Shown here one piece after another: positions 12,694 to 27,600 of a stretch of DNA of 64,000 nucleotides (its first letter is position 1; every line of letters begins with the position of its first letter). The DNA lies in the NCBI RefSeq assembly GCF_018320785.1, contig NC_054867.1, forward strand, positions 31,561,855 through 31,625,854, given 5' to 3'. The position numbers and the translations under genes are program-made. This stretch comes from Cheilinus undulatus (lineage: Eukaryota; Chordata; Actinopteri; Labriformes; Labridae). A model generated the notes under the pieces. That model had not been told where the DNA came from. It saw only the letters and a program-made list of their open reading frames with translations, and made no database searches.

Positions 12694-15600
12694 TTAAATT
12701 TGTGCAACAATGAACCCATCCATGGACCGCTGTAGGGCGAACTCAGAGGTGACGAGCCAGCAGTTCAGCATTGGAGCAGAGGGGATACTGTAGTCAGCAG
12801 CAGTGGATCTGCAAATGATAACATAAAAGATCTTATATTTGTCTATCGGAGCTTGACTGTGCACCACAGTGTTAAAGTTTAAAAGCTTTTTAAGACAGTA
12901 AGCCCAGGCAAGACAAAATAGTTAGAACAGCTTAGAGCTTGAAAGGTTGAAGCACTTTTAAACATGATTACTTCATCGTAATACAGAATGAAACAAACCT
13001 GGCAGCCTGCATCTCGATGTTTTGGATTTTAAGATTTGCAAAGGTCGGGTTTTCCTGCATCACCTCATAAACTGCTGGACCAAGGGCTGAACACAGAGAG
13101 GGACAAATTCAGTAGAAAAGGCGGCACTTTCAGAGACATGCCGAAATATATTTGTATTTAGTGAATAATATCTCCCTCAATAACAAGTGTGAAAACATTT
13201 GTTGATTATTTCGTATCGCTGATATCAACTCAAGCAAATAAATCCACCCACCTAACATCCCTGTGAGGTTTCCGTCTGTCGGCTGTTGTCTGATAACAGG
13301 CCAGAGGAAACGAAGACCACTTTTCTCATGAATCAAGAGGACGATCCGTGTGTCTCCGCTTACAAAATCTATTTCTTTGGGCCGTCTGATCACTGTCACA
13401 CTAGAAAAGAAAGCATATTCTCTTACATTTATTAAAAGACCTTTAGTCTCCATGTCAGCTGCAAATACTATTTTACATTAAATTGGAGTATTCTGAAATC
13501 ATAAGGTGTTTTACAGTATTTCTGCAGTACTGATGTAATGAAACTGCCTTGGAACAGTCATACTGATACCCCAATGAGCTGATATTATGTGAGCCCATCT
13601 GTTAGTGTGATGTGAAGATGGTACAAAGAGGGGACCGCTTTGTCCCCCTGTTACACCTCTGGGACGTTCAAGGTGAAGGAGAAACCTAACAGAGGTGTAA
13701 ATATCACAGCTCTAACAGGCACCTTGAATTGGGTTCAGGTTATCCTGAGAGTATACAGACGGCTGCTACTGCTCAAGAATGGTGTTAAAAAAGGGATTCA
13801 TGGGGCACAGGTTAAGCTCAGTTAGTTGAACAAGCACCCAGAGTACAGATACTAGAGTCCTTATGGTCCCATCAGCTGCCAGTTTGACACCCAGCCTTGA
13901 CCTTTGATGCATGTCTACCCCTCTGTCTTGTCTCCACATTTCCTGCCTCTTTTCAGTTGTCCTGCCAAGAAAGGCAAAAGGTAAATCCAGCAGCAAACTC
14001 TTGTGTTCAAAAATGACACCAACAAGGAATGCAAAAAACACCAAAACAAACCTGCAGTTCCCTGTGTGTTCACTAAAGGCTGCCTCTAAAAGTTGAGGTC
14101 ATGCTTTTTCTGAAGTCCTGTGCAGCATGATCAGCTGAATCTTAGTTAGTCTTTAATTCTGAAAAGACTTTTTTATTTGATTTTTTTTTCATGCTTTAAG
14201 TTCCTGTAAAATGAAATCCAAACATTGTGTCTTAACACACTAGAGATGTTGGAATAAGGTTGCTGTAAACATGTTAAAACACTGAGATCTACATGTGAAT
14301 GAGTTCTGGATTTAGACTGTCAGAAAGTTTTTCCTTTCCTGTCTTGGTTTAATTTGGGTAGGGCATTGTCTTCACTGAAAGCTCAGTCATTTACATGCTA
14401 TGTTTTTCATTTTTCATTGCGAGGTAAATTTCCCCAAAATCTGCATGGTGGCTGTGGGCCATTGAAAGTATCCTATTTGAGATATTTGTGCCAGAAAACA
14501 GTAAATTGAATCCCCAACTTCTGTCTCGCTCTGGCACATAGCCAGTTAGCAGCTGATCAGAGTTCACCAGAACGTCTATTGCTAGAGTTTCTCGTCTATT
14601 TTTTACTTGAACCAGATGCAGCAGGAACAAACATCTTACCTGCTGAAGGTGTGTTTTAATCCATAATTCACTTGACTTTAGTCCAGGACGATTTAAAGAA
14701 GCAGACTGTGACTGTCTCTCTTCCAGCAGAAGTGGCTTTATTCCACACGTCTGTTGGCGTAGCAATGCTAATGTGTAGTTAAGTACTTGATGATAGACAC
14801 GGTCTGTTCCTGTCGATTCTATCAAAATAAAAGCCCCCAATGCTAATCATCTGTTAAGACTTTAATTTTCAAGAGCAACATCAGGAAGTTGACTGTTTAA
14901 GGCAGCAGCTTAACAACAAATATCTCATAAATGAGAGGGGCATAACTCAGAAAATGAGATATTAGGAATACCTGATGAGTTAAATACAGAATGAGAAAAT
15001 GAACAGACTTTTTAACACTAATCTGTGATAACTCTAGACTGAGCAGACAGATGATTTCTCCATTTGGGTTGCAGCATTTTTTTTAATTTGAAAGGATCCC
15101 ATTTCTCATGAGTGGGTGTGGCTTCTGCTCATTAGACTGACACTTCCACACCATCCTAATGCAGACATTACTGCCTTTTTCATGATTTTCAAGCTTACTT
15201 TTAAAAACTTTTAGATGTTTTTCATGACTGAAATTTGGCATGGTGGTTCATAACACAGTGACCTGTCATTAAACAAACCTAAAATACAGATTTTTTTTTA
15301 TATAACTCTGCAGGGACTTCAAAGACATATGACATTTCTAGTCCACTGTTTTAAGGGAGCCAGCTGAATGTGACCACAGGCAACTCTGTAGACACCAGAG
15401 AGGCAATGTCATGAGTAAATAGATAAACATACCATATTTGTACTTAGAATCTAAGGTTATGACAGAGCATTTACATTTAAAAGCATTTCAGTTGACGTAA
15501 ATAAGAAAGGGTTTATTTACATATTTTTACACTGAAAAAGCAAATGCAGTCATGAGAATGTTAAATATTGTTCTTCATATGTTATATTTTTCACTCTGTC

Positions 15601-18600
15601 TTTGTATGAAGATGTTAAAGACACAATATGTAGAATATTTGCACTCAAATGTCAATATCAATTTTAAAAATGACTAGATAGGGTACGATGTGACATCACA
15701 GGCAGAGTGAGCAGACGGATGTGTTTCAGACCATTTTGAGCCTGACTGAGCAGTGGTGTTGCTCTCTGAAAGTGACATCAGTGCATACCATCTGTTCATA
15801 TGCTGTATATTTTTTAGCTTAGGTCTTATCTAAAGTATTTCCTAGAGTTTTCAAAGAAAGAGAAATTCTTAATTTTTATAAATGTAAAGGGATATGTCTT
15901 GTCATGGTGGTGGCCATCGGTTGTGTTTCCTGTCTCATGAATTTCTCATAACAAGGGAGAAAAACTTTTTAAAGTGCATTTCTGAGTTCATGAAGGTCAC
16001 GACCCCAGGGCACATGTGCATTCTGGGACCACCCAAGGACAGGTTATCTTATGCTGCCATTTTTAACTTACATTACCAACCTCTTACCAGCCAGAGAAAG
16101 AGTTCATACAAATAGAATTCAACTCTTTGGGAAGCATAAGTATACACAAATCCAGGACTTAAGTCCTCATATAAACTCAGACCATTCCTGAGATAACAAT
16201 GCAAACTCACCTATCACGAGTAATGACTTCATCCTCCTGAAGATAGATAGCTCTGCCCTGCGGGTCTTGTACAACGATTCTCAGGCCTTCAAGCTCAAAC
16301 TTTGCAGTAGTTGTGTGGATGGCAATCCTTCTGAATCCTCCCAGTGATGCATCGAGCTCACCGTTCACTAACAGCTCTAGAGCAAAAGAAAGTGTTGGAG
16401 AAACAGATACTTTCCTTAAAGCTACACTGAGGAGTTTTAACTGGTTGTGGGTCAGATCCAAAATAACACTGATGTCTCTATATGACATACAAGAACAAAC
16501 AAGTCCATCAGCAACAAGACTAATACTGTATTATATTCAATTTCTCTGTGATTTAAACTGCATTAACAAAACAACAAGAACTCCTGATTATACATTGGGA
16601 TCCACTGCATTATTTTTTGTTTAAATGCATAAACTGTACAGTATGATAAAGCCATTTTATTAAAGACTCAATATAAACCTGTTTGATTTGTAATAACATA
16701 CAAGATGAAGACACACAGTGTTCAATGATTTATGACTGACAAAAAGTAAATGACGAGAAGAGGAGAAGAAGAAAGGGTGAAATATCAAAGTTCCACTGAT
16801 GAGGCTGGTTTTTTTTAGGATTAATGATGGCACATGAAGAAACATTACTGACCTCCGTTAGGATGGTAAAGAAGTTGAAGATTGATGTTTCCATTGACAT
16901 TATAACACAGTGGGAGAGCCTGGTTCTCAGTTTTACGTAAAAACTGGGTGACATGAACAACTGGATTTGGAACAGGAGGTGGAGGGCGGGCTGGAAGAGG
17001 AGGTGCAAATCTGACAGGAGGACTTGCAGGGCGCATATGATGTAAATTGGGAGAGAGAGGAGCCGCTGAGGAACATACAGAGTCACACATTCAAAGAAAA
17101 CTCTCAAAATGGTTGTCATCAGAAAAAATGTTTTGTTTTTTTTTTTTCTTTTGGGCAGAGGCATTAAACACTCTTCTTTGACATTCACGTGAACAATCAA
17201 ATAAATCAAGTATCATGTTCTCACTTTAACAACATTTTAGAGACAATACTATCAGGATATAACTGCTCATTTATCTCAAATATTTGTTCTCCCTTTATTA
17301 TCACTGGCAAGAACATCTCAGTAATGATGCCCAGTGCTGTCAACATGTTGGACCTAGCTCCACTAAATTTATTATGTGCAGCTAGATTAAAAGCTAAACC
17401 AAATTAAAGTCCACCACACATCCCCACAAGCTAATGACTTTCCTCCAGATTTATTCAAATACTTCCAATCAGTTAAATCAATGTTAGCATCTAGGGTTCA
17501 TTCTTCTGGTGTAACCAGAGCTTCATAACTTCACCTTCATGCAGGCCCAAAAGTGCTGCAATGATGACTTTAGTGTTGCAGCCAAGACATGTGTGCACAG
17601 AAGTTTCTCCAGTCTTTTCTTCTTTATTTTAAACTAAACAAGACAACTAAATCTCTGTAACTTGCCTTCAATACTTCCTCTGGCTGCTGATACAATGCTA
17701 CAGTTTCTCTCCTTGTTGCTAACATAAGACTGCTAACAACAACAGAGTCTTCTTCTACTCACTTCTGTCATAGTTGAAACTTTGCTCACTGATGACACCT
17801 TGTGACAAAAATTGTGCAGCACATTTGAATTGTTGCAAGGTTAACAACGGCCTAAATAACATTACAGCTTAGAGAAATAAATGAGTATTGAGCATTTCAA
17901 CATGAAATAAAATATTTTACAACCTTGTAACTGAATTGAACTGAATTACTCCATGTATTGAACAAAAAATAGTGAAAGGGGTTCCTCAAGTTACCTCAGG
18001 TCAACAATAAAAGTTTTCACTGACCTCTCATATTTGCATGAAAACAAAGTGAGTTGAGGTTTTATAGGTTTTAAATTAATTTCACCAAATGATGACAAAT
18101 ATTTGTAATGTCCTTACAACTTTTACAAGTTTGTAACTCCTTTTAAACACTGACATAAACAATTATAAAACTGTATCAAACTAATAATGTTTTCTGGTGC
18201 ATTGACTGTAGCAGTTCAGAAACTGGATGAAAGGAGGACATTTAGGCCTTAATTTAACTTTCTTTCAACCAGAGAGCGATGTTGAAGTCCTCTCACTTGT
18301 TTAAACGACATGCAGCGCTCTAAAACAATGAAAATCATTATTAGGTGGATTTTCTTAGTCTTATTCCAATAAAAACATAAATAAATAAATTCAGTTGTGA
18401 ATAAACTCATTGAAACATTTAAATGGCTTTCTGATGGTAATAAGTCATCTGTCTTCTGTTAATTGGTGGTTAATTGTTACAGGAGAGTTTAGCCATTAGT
18501 TGTCCTGGTTTGTGATGGTGTGAGTCATGATTTGTTTAAAATTAGAAGAAAAAAAGTGATGATATTAAAAAAGACCACTGAATCTAGCATGATAAGAAAA

Positions 18601-21600
18601 CTCTTTTTCTTCTGATTCTTGCTCAGATGGTTTTACATGATCTGGGGCAGGTAACGTATAAAGACTTGAATGCATCTCTTAACTTTTAACACGAATGTCT
18701 TTCCCGCTTCATGTCCATATTTAAAAGGAAAGCAGTCCATTTTAAATTTTAACCCACAAAGACCTTTTTAAAAAAGCTTTAAATTGAATATGTAAATTCT
18801 ACATTGTTATCTTTTTTCAGCCAAAAAATCTGACTGTGCTTGTCCATGGTGAATTTTGTGTGGTCAAAACACAGATGGGCCAGGTCATGGATAAAGGCAT
18901 GTGTTTCTCCTCTCATGGAGCCTACATCTATTTCTACCAGCACATATCTATACTCACCAAATCTTCTGAAAAATCTTGGTTTGGGTGCACATTTAACAAT
19001 AAAAATTGTAAATAAGTGTTTTAAAAATGATCTACAACCTTCATTGAGTATTTTGGATCACATAAACATAAATTGTTCTATTTGTATGGAATTAATGTGT
19101 TCGGAAAATTTCTATTCATTGGTTGTTGATGGGAAATTTTACAAGGAGTATCCACTCAGGAAACCCAAACCTTTTTAGGTTGTGTGAACTGATCAGTCAT
19201 GGTTTATAACAACTCATTTTATCATCAATTCAATGATAGAAAATGGTTATAGCTGGATTAGTTTAAAAAAAAACTTACCAAAATGGACAAAGTAGTCATG
19301 ATCATCAAAGTCTGCAGCAGAATCTGCAACGAATATTCATTGTCATGTACGTAAATTTCCCTTTTAACAAACATTTTTTTAAAGCTATATCTGACAACAT
19401 TACACATTCAAGTTACTGCAGACATTTCTCATATCACAGAATGGTTGAACACTACATGAGTACTCAAAGTCATTTATAAAGGTTGTGGAAGTCTTCTTTG
19501 ATGTAGATCCTGTCTCAATTTATCATTCATTAAAAAAAACACTTAAATATCATAATATCAAGTAAAGGTGTCACATGTATTCCAAAACTGAGTACTAATT
19601 CAAGATCATGACGCCATGTTTTGTGCACTTATCCTATTTTTTTTTTTCCAAAACCCCATTTTCAAAAAAGTGTGGGTGCTGTGTAAAATGTCAATAAAAA
19701 CAGAATGTAATGAAAAGGTTTAAGTGAATTTAGTTAACATTATCTAATAAATAAGAAATCTAGATTTTTATTCAACTCACAGCACTAGAAGTTTTCACTT
19801 AATTCACAAGGAATTAAGAATAAAAGTGACTGAATGGATCTTTTTAGTTGATATTGATTAATTAGCTCTCTGATTTTCACATTGACTTGCTCACTATCAC
19901 TGGAATTATATTAATACATTTCAGTAACTGCTTTCCCTCTGTGTTACTACATCACTTAAAATTGTATAACATTTCCAATCTGCTCTACCAAAAAGAGCAA
20001 AATCCTGAAAACATGCTTTGAACACTCTTTTTCTATTGTGTTTGATGTTTTGCTCATATTTGTGTTACTCACTAAAAGAATGCCAAACGTCACCACTAGG
20101 ACCTGCTGGCCCGGGCATGGGAACCTGTGAGTAGGTGCGTGTGTCCTGTGCGGTTTCACCTTCCTTGGGCTTATGAAGCACATCTGCACTCTCCCCTGGA
20201 GGCTTGGTGACCACCATGGATGTCAGTGGAGTCACAAAGCTGTACTTTAGTGACAGCTCCAAAGCCTCTTGCTTAGCGTTCTCTTTCTCAGGACCAGAGA
20301 GCCGCAGTCTGAGGTACAAGTTGTGTGTATGGTATGATGAACAGAGAAAAAAAATAAGAAGAAAGACAGTTAAGGTATCCAGGTACTGGCATCATTTTAC
20401 AAATAAAAAAACAAACACATTTTGTATTCTTATGAAAGCTACCCTCAGGGGAAAATACAGAACCCTGTTTTGTTCTGGGTTTAGCTTTCTTGCATGTAAG
20501 CTGCTGTTGTGCTGGTGTTCCATGTCAAAAATGCTACCATGCAGCTCTGTGCAGTACTCTGAGTTTTATTTGGAGGGGGTTACCCACCTGTGCAGATTGA
20601 CTTCCTCTAAAGTCTAAAAAGTTTTGTGAAAGAGTATCAAACTTGCTTCCTGTTTTGTTACATTGCAGCTGTAATGGGTGGTGGTTTCGTTAAGCAAGTG
20701 GTGAATTAGTTTAAATGCATTCTGTGCTGGTAGTATTATTTGATAGGAGATAAGTACAGCCTCTGCTACAGCAGTGCTATGGTAGCATTTTTCAGCTAGG
20801 CAGCACATCTGGACAGAACACCAGTTACTGTTAAAGGTGTGCAATAAGCCTGCTGGATGTAGCTGATAAAACAAGAACAGTCATATTTGCCATCAAACAT
20901 CAGAAACCTATTTTGGCGGTGACGTTATGAGTATTATGGAAGGCCCACTTTTACATCTATATTACATTGTAAATTCTGGAAAAGTCAATCTGCCATTGGT
21001 GACAAGTTTAGTGGTCACATGTCATTTTTCACTATTACTGTGTTACTGACAACAAAGTTTATCATAAATTAATCAAATCAAAATGTAAAGGTTTAAGCTC
21101 TTTAATACATAACTGGTAAATAATATATACACTATATTGCCAAAAGTATTCGCTCACCTGCCCTGACTGGCATGTGAATTTAAGTGACATCCCATTCTTA
21201 ATTCATAGGGTTTAATATGACATCGGTCCACCTTTTGCAGCTATAACAGCTTCAGCTATTCTGGGAAGGCTTCCAACAAGGTTTAGGAGTGTGTTTATGG
21301 GATTTTTTGACCATTCTTCCAGAAGCGCATTTGTGAGGTCACACACTGATTTTAGATGAGAAGGCCTGGCTCTCAGTCTCCACTCTAATTCATCCCAAAG
21401 GTGTTCTGTCGGATTGAGGTCAGGACTCTGTGTAGGCCAGTCAAGTTCATCCACACCAAACTCTCTCATCCATGTCTTTATGGACCTTGCTTTGTAAACT
21501 GGTTCACAATCATGTTGGAACAGGAAAGGGTCATCACCAAACTGTTCCAATAAAGTTGGGAACATGGAATTTTCCAAAATCTCTTGATGTGCTGAAGCAT

Positions 21601-24600
21601 TCAGAGTTCCTTTCACTGGAACTAAGGGGCCAAGCCCAGCTCCTGAAAAACCACCCCACACCATAATTTCCCCTCCACCAAACTTCACACTTGGCACAAT
21701 GCAGTCAGACAAGTACCGTTCTCCTTGAACGCGTCTTCACTGCTCCAGAGTCTAGTGGCAGTGTGCTTTACACCACTGCATCCAACGCTTTGCATTGCAC
21801 TTACTGATGTATGGCTTGGCTGCAGCTGCTCAGCCATGGAAACCCATTCCATGAAGCTCGCTACACACTGTTCTTGAGCTAATCTGAAGGCCACATGAAG
21901 TTTGGAGGTCTCTGCAGAAAGTTGGCGACCTCTGCACACTATGCGCCTCAGCATCCACTGACCCCGCTCTGCCATTTTACGTGGCCTACCACTTCATGGC
22001 TGAGTTGCTGTCGTTCCCAATCGCTTCCACTTTGTTGAAATACCACTAACAGTTGACTGTGGAATATTTAGGAGTGAGGAAATTTCAAGACTGGACGACT
22101 TCCACAGGTGGCATCCTATCACAGTACCACACTGGAATTCACTGAGCTCCTGAAAGTGACCCATTCTGTCACAAATGTTTGTAGAAACAGTCTGCATGCC
22201 TAGGTGCTTGATTTTATACACCTGTGGCAATGGAAGAGATTGGAACACCTGATTTCAATTATTTGAATGGGTGAGTGAATACTTTTGGCAATATATATAT
22301 AATAAGGAAAGATGTTATATAATTTATATATATATATATGTTGAGGATTTTGACATCACACTCACTCTTTCTCTAGAAGCTGTTTGACTGTGAGGTAGGC
22401 CCAGACCCTCTGGATGTTACTGTCAGACGCTGTCCCAGTCGACTCCACTGAAGGATTTGTTTCCGTAAACACCATCCTTGTGTTCCTCTGTCATTGTCCA
22501 AAGGAATTCAGATGTGAGTGTCTCTGAAACTTTTAAATAGCTCTAAGAAATGTATAGCTTGTTGGAGGGGGGTAAGTACTTACTGAAATGGCAATAACTT
22601 GTGGAGTGAAGGTTTCAATGTTGTTGTCAGTGATTTGACCCGCCACAACAATCTCAGAGCCATTATAATACTGACTGAAGTTAGTCTGGGTCACATTAAC
22701 CCCACCCTCATAAATCATCGTCACATCTGTCAGCAAAGGAGTGGCCACCTCTTCATAGAAACCCTGTTGAAATACAGTTTGGACTCAGCATGAATGATGA
22801 GTTTTTCCACAGTGACTACAGTATTTTATCAGTCTTTGTGGTAGTGTAACTGCCACATTTTATTTTATGCCTCATGTATATGTCTTGTTATATATTACAT
22901 GGCTTGTAATGTTTGTTTTATTATGTGTAATTTTACACGTCACCTTCAGATGGCGCTGTAGTCAAGTGTGTGCAAAAGGGTACTCCAGGCTGTCACAAAA
23001 GCAACGCGAAGGAGTCAGATACAAGCTATGCTGCAAGATTAGTAAGCACGGACTTTTAGCAAGAGAAAAGAGTAAAAAGTAGCTGAAAAGAAGAAAAGAA
23101 ACCTAATTCCTTTTGGTAGCACACAGCCAACGAGGTATGTTCATGTTTTATGTCTGTATTTTGTTTACTAATGCGTTTACAAGCATTTAATATCATGATT
23201 TGTCTTTATTTTTCACAAGAGTTAATCATTATTTTGTCTATGTGTTTTTCTTTAGTTTTCACGGTGTGGAATTGTAATAAATTCATCAGTTTGAGGAAAC
23301 CACTTGTGTCTAGACGTGCTTCAAGGAAATTATAGGTAGAGTTACAGTAGTGATTGGAAGTACCTTCAGCTGTAAATCAGCATCAGAGTCTTCATAAATC
23401 CTCCGTGCCACACCGTTGTTCTGCAGTGACATCTTTTCAAGGAACTCAAAGTTGACATCAAAGCCGAAACCGAGACAGTAGAGAGGGAATTTACCATTGA
23501 TGGCCTCTCTTACATTTGACTGAATTGCTTCCAGATTTGTCACACCTGCAGACAGAAGACCAAGGTCAAGATTAATCAAAGATTGAAAATGAACTAAAGT
23601 TCTAACCTGATATGCCAGATAGACTGATTCACGTATGCATTCATTGGAATATATATTTCACAGCCACCCATACAAAGTGTTTGGGAAGGGAGGGACTTTA
23701 AGAAAAACTCTTGAAAGGTGATTGGATGAACATCCTGTCTGTCACATACTGTACAGTACAATCCAATCAGAGCGACAACACAGAATGAGGTACGAGGCAT
23801 GTGTAGCTCCATCAGTAACATGAGCTCGGCTGGTAGGCGCTGTCATAGTTTATTAACAGTGGAGCTTGTTGGCAGATAAAACTAAGGTTGAGGCCGGTCA
23901 GGACAAGTGCAAAAACATCTTCCTTACCAAGAAAAGCTCTCGATGTGGTTCTTTGGTACTCTTTCAATAAAGAAATGCTGCCCAGACCTGATAAAATTGC
24001 TGTTATACTGCATCTACATCTGCTCCACTGGCAGCCATTGTAAGCCATGTTGAATAACTGCAATAGGTTAGATGGGAGACAAGCAAAAACATCTTTTCCT
24101 CCATGTAAAACTCTCTGTGTAGTTCTGTGCTCTTCTTATAAAAAATGTGGTCCAGTTCCAATAAAACTGCCACTGTACTATAGCTACATCCAAGCTAATT
24201 GCTACACTGATGGCAGCTATTGCTAACGGCTTCCAGAACAGCTAAACCTTGCTAGTAGATACTGTCTCATTCTTGTCAAATGATGCTGACTGGTCAAGTC
24301 AATTCTTGGACAAGATACAGTCCCTTCAGATTGGAGCTTTCTGCTTTGCAAAGTTACTAAAAATCCCATTCACAGTAAAACCAAACAACTAATCTGTTGT
24401 GAATTTAGGGTAAGTTTGGAAAATTGGACTTTAGTGATGCCAGGTGAGGTGTGGGAGCATATGCTGATTCAGCACTTCGCCACATCAACCCTGGTCCTGA
24501 ACTGCTCTAGCCTCCTTGTGGCCATCCTTCAGGCCTACACCAGGCCCATGTTCCATCTCTCCAGGTATCCTCCCTCCATGATGTATGCATTCCCCCCAGT

Positions 24601-27600
24601 GTCTGGTCCAGCACGAAGTGGATGAGCTGGATTAGGCCCAGCTGATCCTTCCCCTCCCTGGTCTTCTGAGTACATCATTATTAGACCCACAGTCTTGCCA
24701 GTGATACCCATAGATGGGTCGAAGACAAGTTGTCATGAAGGAGTCCATTTAGTGATTCTGGCCATCATTCAACAACCAGGACACAGAAGAGTAAAGTAAA
24801 AACCAGAAACACCAGGGACTGAAATACTCTGAGTTTTGTCCACATGCTCTGATACTGGGAACGCCACACTGTCTTGCTCAGTCACTCTAAGCACAAGTTC
24901 AAGTCTGCCTCCCAGTCAGTGAAGGTAGGTGAACTGCTCTACAGTGGAAATGTTCTCACAAATGACAGACAGTTATTCAATGGCAGCATCCAAGGCATCC
25001 CCAAATGCCTGGATCTTTGTTTTGGACCGGGAGACATGCATTCCCAACCATTCAGGCTCCTCACTCAGCAAGTTAAGATCCCCCACAAGAATCCCAGCAT
25101 CATCAGTAAGTCCAGATAAGTGATCAGCACTTGCACTGAGTGTAATGTAATACCCATGTAATTGTTTCACTCTCACACATCTCCCTTTCCCTTCCAGGTA
25201 GGAACAGCAGTGCCACTCTTCCAGTCGGAAGGGATGATACCTGTTCTCCATAAGGAGCAGATGAGAGTGTGCAACATATGCCTGTGCAACACCTGGCTCC
25301 CCAAGGTGACCAACATCCAGTCAGATTTGATCAGAGTCAGCCATCCTGGGGAACCTCAGCCGAAATTCCAGGGTCGTGACCAGATGCCAATGGTCACTAC
25401 TAAAGAACTGTGCAGTCCCTAAACAGCCTCCAGCATCCACCTACAAGTACATGGTCAGGCTCCTTCTTCGTGATGCCATCGTTGGAAAACCAAGTCCAGC
25501 ACCATGAATCAGGTCACTTGAACCACAATCTAGCGATCCTCAAGGTTTCAACCCTTGGGACCAAATCTACCACCAAGTTGAGTCTGGTGTATAACACTTC
25601 CTTTGCAGAGAGTTCACTCACTGTTGGAGCATAGACTGCAATGAATAAGACTGATCCTAATGAATGGGTCAGTCTGGCATGCAGAAAATACTCATTGATG
25701 GACTTAACCTCTAATATAAAGGGGGCCAGTTGACTCAAAATTGCCACTGACACCCCCTCGGCATGGCATTAATCAACACAGCCGGACCTCTTGTAGGTCT
25801 CTCTATCCACACTAGTCTTGCCAATGCCAGGGGGTCCTCATCTCAGACAAGGCAGCGACAGCAATCCCAAGCCGAGCCAGCTCCCCTGACATCACAGAAA
25901 TGTAAGAATCCCCCTGGAGAAAAATCAAATTCCAGGCGCTGACCTGGAAGACTGCCTCAAGTTGAGCCAAATAATTGAGAACTGATCGACAACACCTCAA
26001 CCCTCCGGGACGTGCTTACTGTGTGTGCTTGTATCAACAATGATAAAGTTCAGATTTATTTATTGTGCAGCCTCAAAGTGCATAGATGTTATTGTTACCT
26101 GAGGTTGGGTCTCCATCTGTGAGCAGTATGAGGATAGATGCTGAGCCTTCTCTGGGATGTCTGTTTAGCATAGATGTTCCTTCTAAAACGGCCCGGTTAA
26201 TGTCAGTGGCTGGAAAAATGAAAAATAAATAATATTAGCATCTTGCTGCCAAAGTGTATCTCTAAATACAAAATTTAAAAAAGACTCACCTCCTCTGGAT
26301 TGAATGTTCTGTGCAAAAGTTTTAGCACTAGCCACATTTTGTTCATTAGCCTGAACAAGTTCTCGTTTCCAGTGAAAAATACTGTCATCAAAAGTGATCA
26401 GACCAAAGAAGTCATCTTCTGCCAGGTCGTTCAAGATATGAATCAGTGCGATTCGGGTCTGGTGAAAAACATTATTCACAAATAAGGATGTTTGATTATC
26501 AAACATGACGTTATATAAAACTTAGTTGATGTTTATCTCTTAATCTTCAGTCATATAAATTAAATGCCTCAAAGTGAAATTAAAATGCATTCACTTCTGC
26601 TGTTCCATTTTGTCACAAACTGAGACTCTCATAAAACTGTACCTGCTGTATTTTCCTCCCGTGCATTGAGCCACTCTGATCAATGACAAAGATCACATTT
26701 TTTGGTATTCGGGCAAGATTAGATGGAGCAAAGTGATGAACAAAGTACCCCGATGATTTCTAGTGGAAGTAAGAGCAGACATTGAGTGGTTAGAAAATTA
26801 TGTTATATTCAAAAACTACTATGCTAATGTTGCTAATAGATTTAGTAAAGGTGAGATTTACCTTGATGTCTCCAAATGAGATGTCCCTGTTGACGTCATA
26901 AACGATGACCAGATCTCCATTCATACCTTGCTCTCCACAGCTGTCACATGATTTTTGTTGATCCTCTGTTGGGTAGAAATACAGCCATGCCTGGAAACAG
27001 GGAAGTAAAGGTTTTGCTTTTGTCCAAAGGAGTTCCTTTGACAGCATGCTCAATCTTATGCTTTGTCTAAATACAGGTGGCAACTATTTAAAGTTGTATT
27101 AAAAATTCTCTTAGACATACAGTAGCATACATCAGTTGAGATGACATAGAAAGATATGGGCCAGAATCAGCAGCAGTTGTTAATAATGAGTGCTAGCCCA
27201 CCGAACATTTAGAGGAGAAATCAAGAATAAATAGGAGAAATAGGCCTACTGTTGCCTCTTGTTATTGTTTTTTTTAACTAAAATTTGTTAAAAAAGTGTC
27301 AATTAGTATTACTACAACCTACCCTTTTGGCACAGTGACAGTAGTATACATTTAGAGTAGACTGAAGAGTAGCTGAGACAGGGCTGGGCCGGTATGGTAA
27401 AAATTAATATAACAATAACCTGAACTTTACACAGGGCCTGAATCTTGGTGCAGGATTGAAGGAAACGCACACGTAATATTTGATTCCCGCAAGTTTTGCT
27501 CTCTTAAGGCCAAAAAATCCCACATATAATAACTTGACAATCATTTTGTCATATTGCAAACATTTGCGCAGCTCAGGAAATGACAACATGTTGCAGCAGA

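Noticed and set aside
14391-14840. A 149-codon minus-strand open frame in an intron of copy B
   Set aside because: No domain and no splice support; it lies in sequence private to copy B that is probably repeat DNA.
20204-20617. A 137-codon plus-strand open frame
   Set aside because: Antisense shadow of ITIH exon 13 extended into the intron.
22322-22341. A short AT-dinucleotide run
   Set aside because: Too short and ordinary to report as a separate repeat.
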